Below, piece by piece: positions 13,261-14,458 of a stretch of DNA of 14,458 bases. Source of the stretch: Lachnospiraceae bacterium. Its GTDB lineage: Bacteria; Bacillota; Clostridia; Lachnospirales; Lachnospiraceae. Both the position numbers and the translations under genes were made by a program. Below the pieces are notes generated by a model. The model saw only the letters and a list, made by a program, of their open reading frames with translations. It was not told the origin of the DNA and did no database searches. Positions within the stretch are counted from its first letter, which is position 1, and each line of letters opens with the position of its first letter. Location of the stretch: the NCBI GenBank assembly GCA_024695225.1, contig JAILIO010000286.1, positions 1-14,458 of the forward strand, given 5' to 3'.

Positions 13261-14458
13261 ATGAGAAAAGAATATCCGCTTACCGCGGCTCAGAACATGC
13301 ATTATCAATGGATAAGGGAGTACAAGACCCAGCAGGTTTCGGGAGTGAGTGTCGTCGCCTCTCTGAGAGCCGGGATCGACTTCGGACTTCTGAAAAAGTG
13401 CATCCAGCTTGAGTACGAAAGATACGGATGCATGAGACTGCGTTTCACAAAACCTGACAGTGACGGAAACGTAAAGCAGTATATTGTGAAGCGTGACTCC
13501 AGGGATATACCATTAAAGGACCTGTCGGGAATGACCATGCAGGCAGCCGATGATCTGATGCAGAACTGGGCATATGAAACCATGGATGGAAACGACCGAC
13601 CTATGTGCGATGTGGTCATGGTGAAACTCCCCGAGGGATACAACGGTTTTTTCGTACATATGGATCACAGGCTCATCGATTCCTGCGGGCTGGTTGTGAT
13701 GATAAATGATATCATGCAGCTCTACACACACTACAGGTTCGGTGCAGAATATCCTTTAGAACTTGCGGACTTTGAGACGGTGCTGGATTCGGATCTCAAG
13801 AAAGCCGGCAATGAAAGACGCTTCGCCAAGGACAAAAAGTTTTGGGATGATCAGCTGGATGCCCTGGGAGAACCTCTTTATTCAGACATTCAGGGGACTT
13901 CTGTTCTGGAAGCTTCCAGGAAGAAACATAAAAACAAAAAGCTCAGGGCAGCAGATATAGAGCGGGATCAACTGTTTGTGAAGGTCAAAGATTATGTGCT
14001 TGAACCGGAGCCCACCAAATGGCTTATGGATTTCTGCATGAACCATCAGTTGTCCATGACAAATCTGCTGCTCCTGGGGATAAGGACATATCTGTCCAAG
14101 GTGAATGACGGTCAGGAAGACATCACTATAGAGAATTTTATTTCCAGAAGGTCAACCCACGACGAATGGACATCCGGAGGCAGCAGGACCATCATGTTCC
14201 CCTGCAGGACGGTGATAAGCGGTGACACTGATTTCCTCTCTGCGGCCTATGAGATACAGAATGTACAGAATCGTATCTATATGCACAGCAATTACGATCC
14301 CGCCCTCATAAGGGAGGAGATGAAGAGACGTTACAAAACCCCGGACAACACCACATATGAGAGTTGTTATCTCACATACCAGCCCATGCCTGTGCGCATG
14401 GACAATCCGTTCCTGAAGGATATCCCAATGCATTCAAAATGGTTTGCAAACGGGGCTG
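13261..14458 (+). CDS. NRPS-type condensation-domain protein, stand-alone N-terminus (partial at right edge)
   Basis: The frame is open from ATG 13261 to the window edge, giving 399 residues without a stop. It begins with YPLTAAQNMHYQW, the typical opening of condensation (C) domains, which join an acyl or aminoacyl donor to an amine or hydroxyl acceptor. The active-site motif HHxxxDG appears as DHRLIDS (Asp135, His136, Asp140, Ser141): the second His and the Asp are kept, the first His and the Gly are changed. The second subdomain shows ISRRSTHDEW...FPCR (about 294-316), matching the NR...P-R region near the C-domain floor loop. C domains run to about 430-450 residues, so most of one is present; whether an adenylation or carrier domain follows is not visible. 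It could instead be a stand-alone acyltransferase of the wider CoA-dependent acyltransferase superfamily. No signal peptide is seen. Confidence 0.82.
   Translation, partial: MRKEYPLTAAQNMHYQWIREYKTQQVSGVSVVASLRAGIDFGLLKKCIQLEYERYGCMRLRFTKPDSDGNVKQYIVKRDSRDIPLKDLSGMTMQAADDLMQNWAYETMDGNDRPMCDVVMVKLPEGYNGFFVHMDHRLIDSCGLVVMINDIMQLYTHYRFGAEYPLELADFETVLDSDLKKAGNERRFAKDKKFWDDQLDALGEPLYSDIQGTSVLEASRKKHKNKKLRAADIERDQLFVKVKDYVLEPEPTKWLMDFCMNHQLSMTNLLLLGIRTYLSKVNDGQEDITIENFISRRSTHDEWTSGGSRTIMFPCRTVISGDTDFLSAAYEIQNVQNRIYMHSNYDPALIREEMKRRYKTPDNTTYESCYLTYQPMPVRMDNPFLKDIPMHSKWFANGA

Noticed and set aside
13052..13264. Small plus-strand frame of 70 codons between the hydrolase and condensation genes
   Set aside because: It runs straight through the strong terminator and overlaps the next gene's ribosome binding site; no own start signal.

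Overview
The window reads as chromosomal DNA of a low-to-mid-GC Firmicute, most likely a Clostridia member of the Lachnospiraceae type. The evidence is the order rlmN, PP2C phosphatase, PASTA kinase, rsgA; strong AAGGAG-type ribosome binding sites; frequent AGG and ATA codons; a pantothenate-type ECF transporter gene joined to coaBC; and a PcsB-type coiled-coil wall hydrolase. The genus cannot be fixed from sequence alone. All twelve supported genes lie on the + strand. I see no rRNA, tRNA, insertion sequence, integrase or CRISPR array.

Bases 1-4927 hold a tightly packed, partly overlapping housekeeping cluster: 23S rRNA/tRNA methyltransferase RlmN, phosphatase PrpC (TTG start overlapping the rlmN stop), membrane Ser/Thr kinase PrkC with three PASTA domains, and ribosome-assembly GTPase RsgA. 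The kinase senses cell-wall material and the phosphatase reverses its output; the flanking genes act on ribosome maturation.

Bases 4988-8673 hold three closely spaced genes: an unrecognised protein with a faint histidine-kinase-like ATPase flavour, a PreA-type FMN/Fe-S dehydrogenase with an extra N-terminal cysteine module, and a secreted wall hydrolase joining a PcsB-like coiled coil to a SleB-type Hydrolase_2 domain and an acidic repetitive tail.

A 275-base gap without a gene precedes a two-gene coenzyme A unit (8949-10806): a PanT-like ECF S component for pantothenate uptake, and CoaBC, which converts phosphopantothenate to phosphopantetheine. CoaBC is followed by an unusual degenerate 24-base tandem array of exactly eight units (10838-11029).

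The last third is less conserved: an orphan protein of about 279 residues, a membrane-anchored alpha/beta hydrolase with a complete Ser-Asp-His triad, a clear intrinsic terminator at 13094-13128, and the start of a stand-alone NRPS-type condensation-domain protein that runs off the right edge. The most interesting items are the 24-base array, the PreA N-terminal module, and the condensation-domain gene with an altered active-site motif. Nothing in the window proves a new defence or mobile system.
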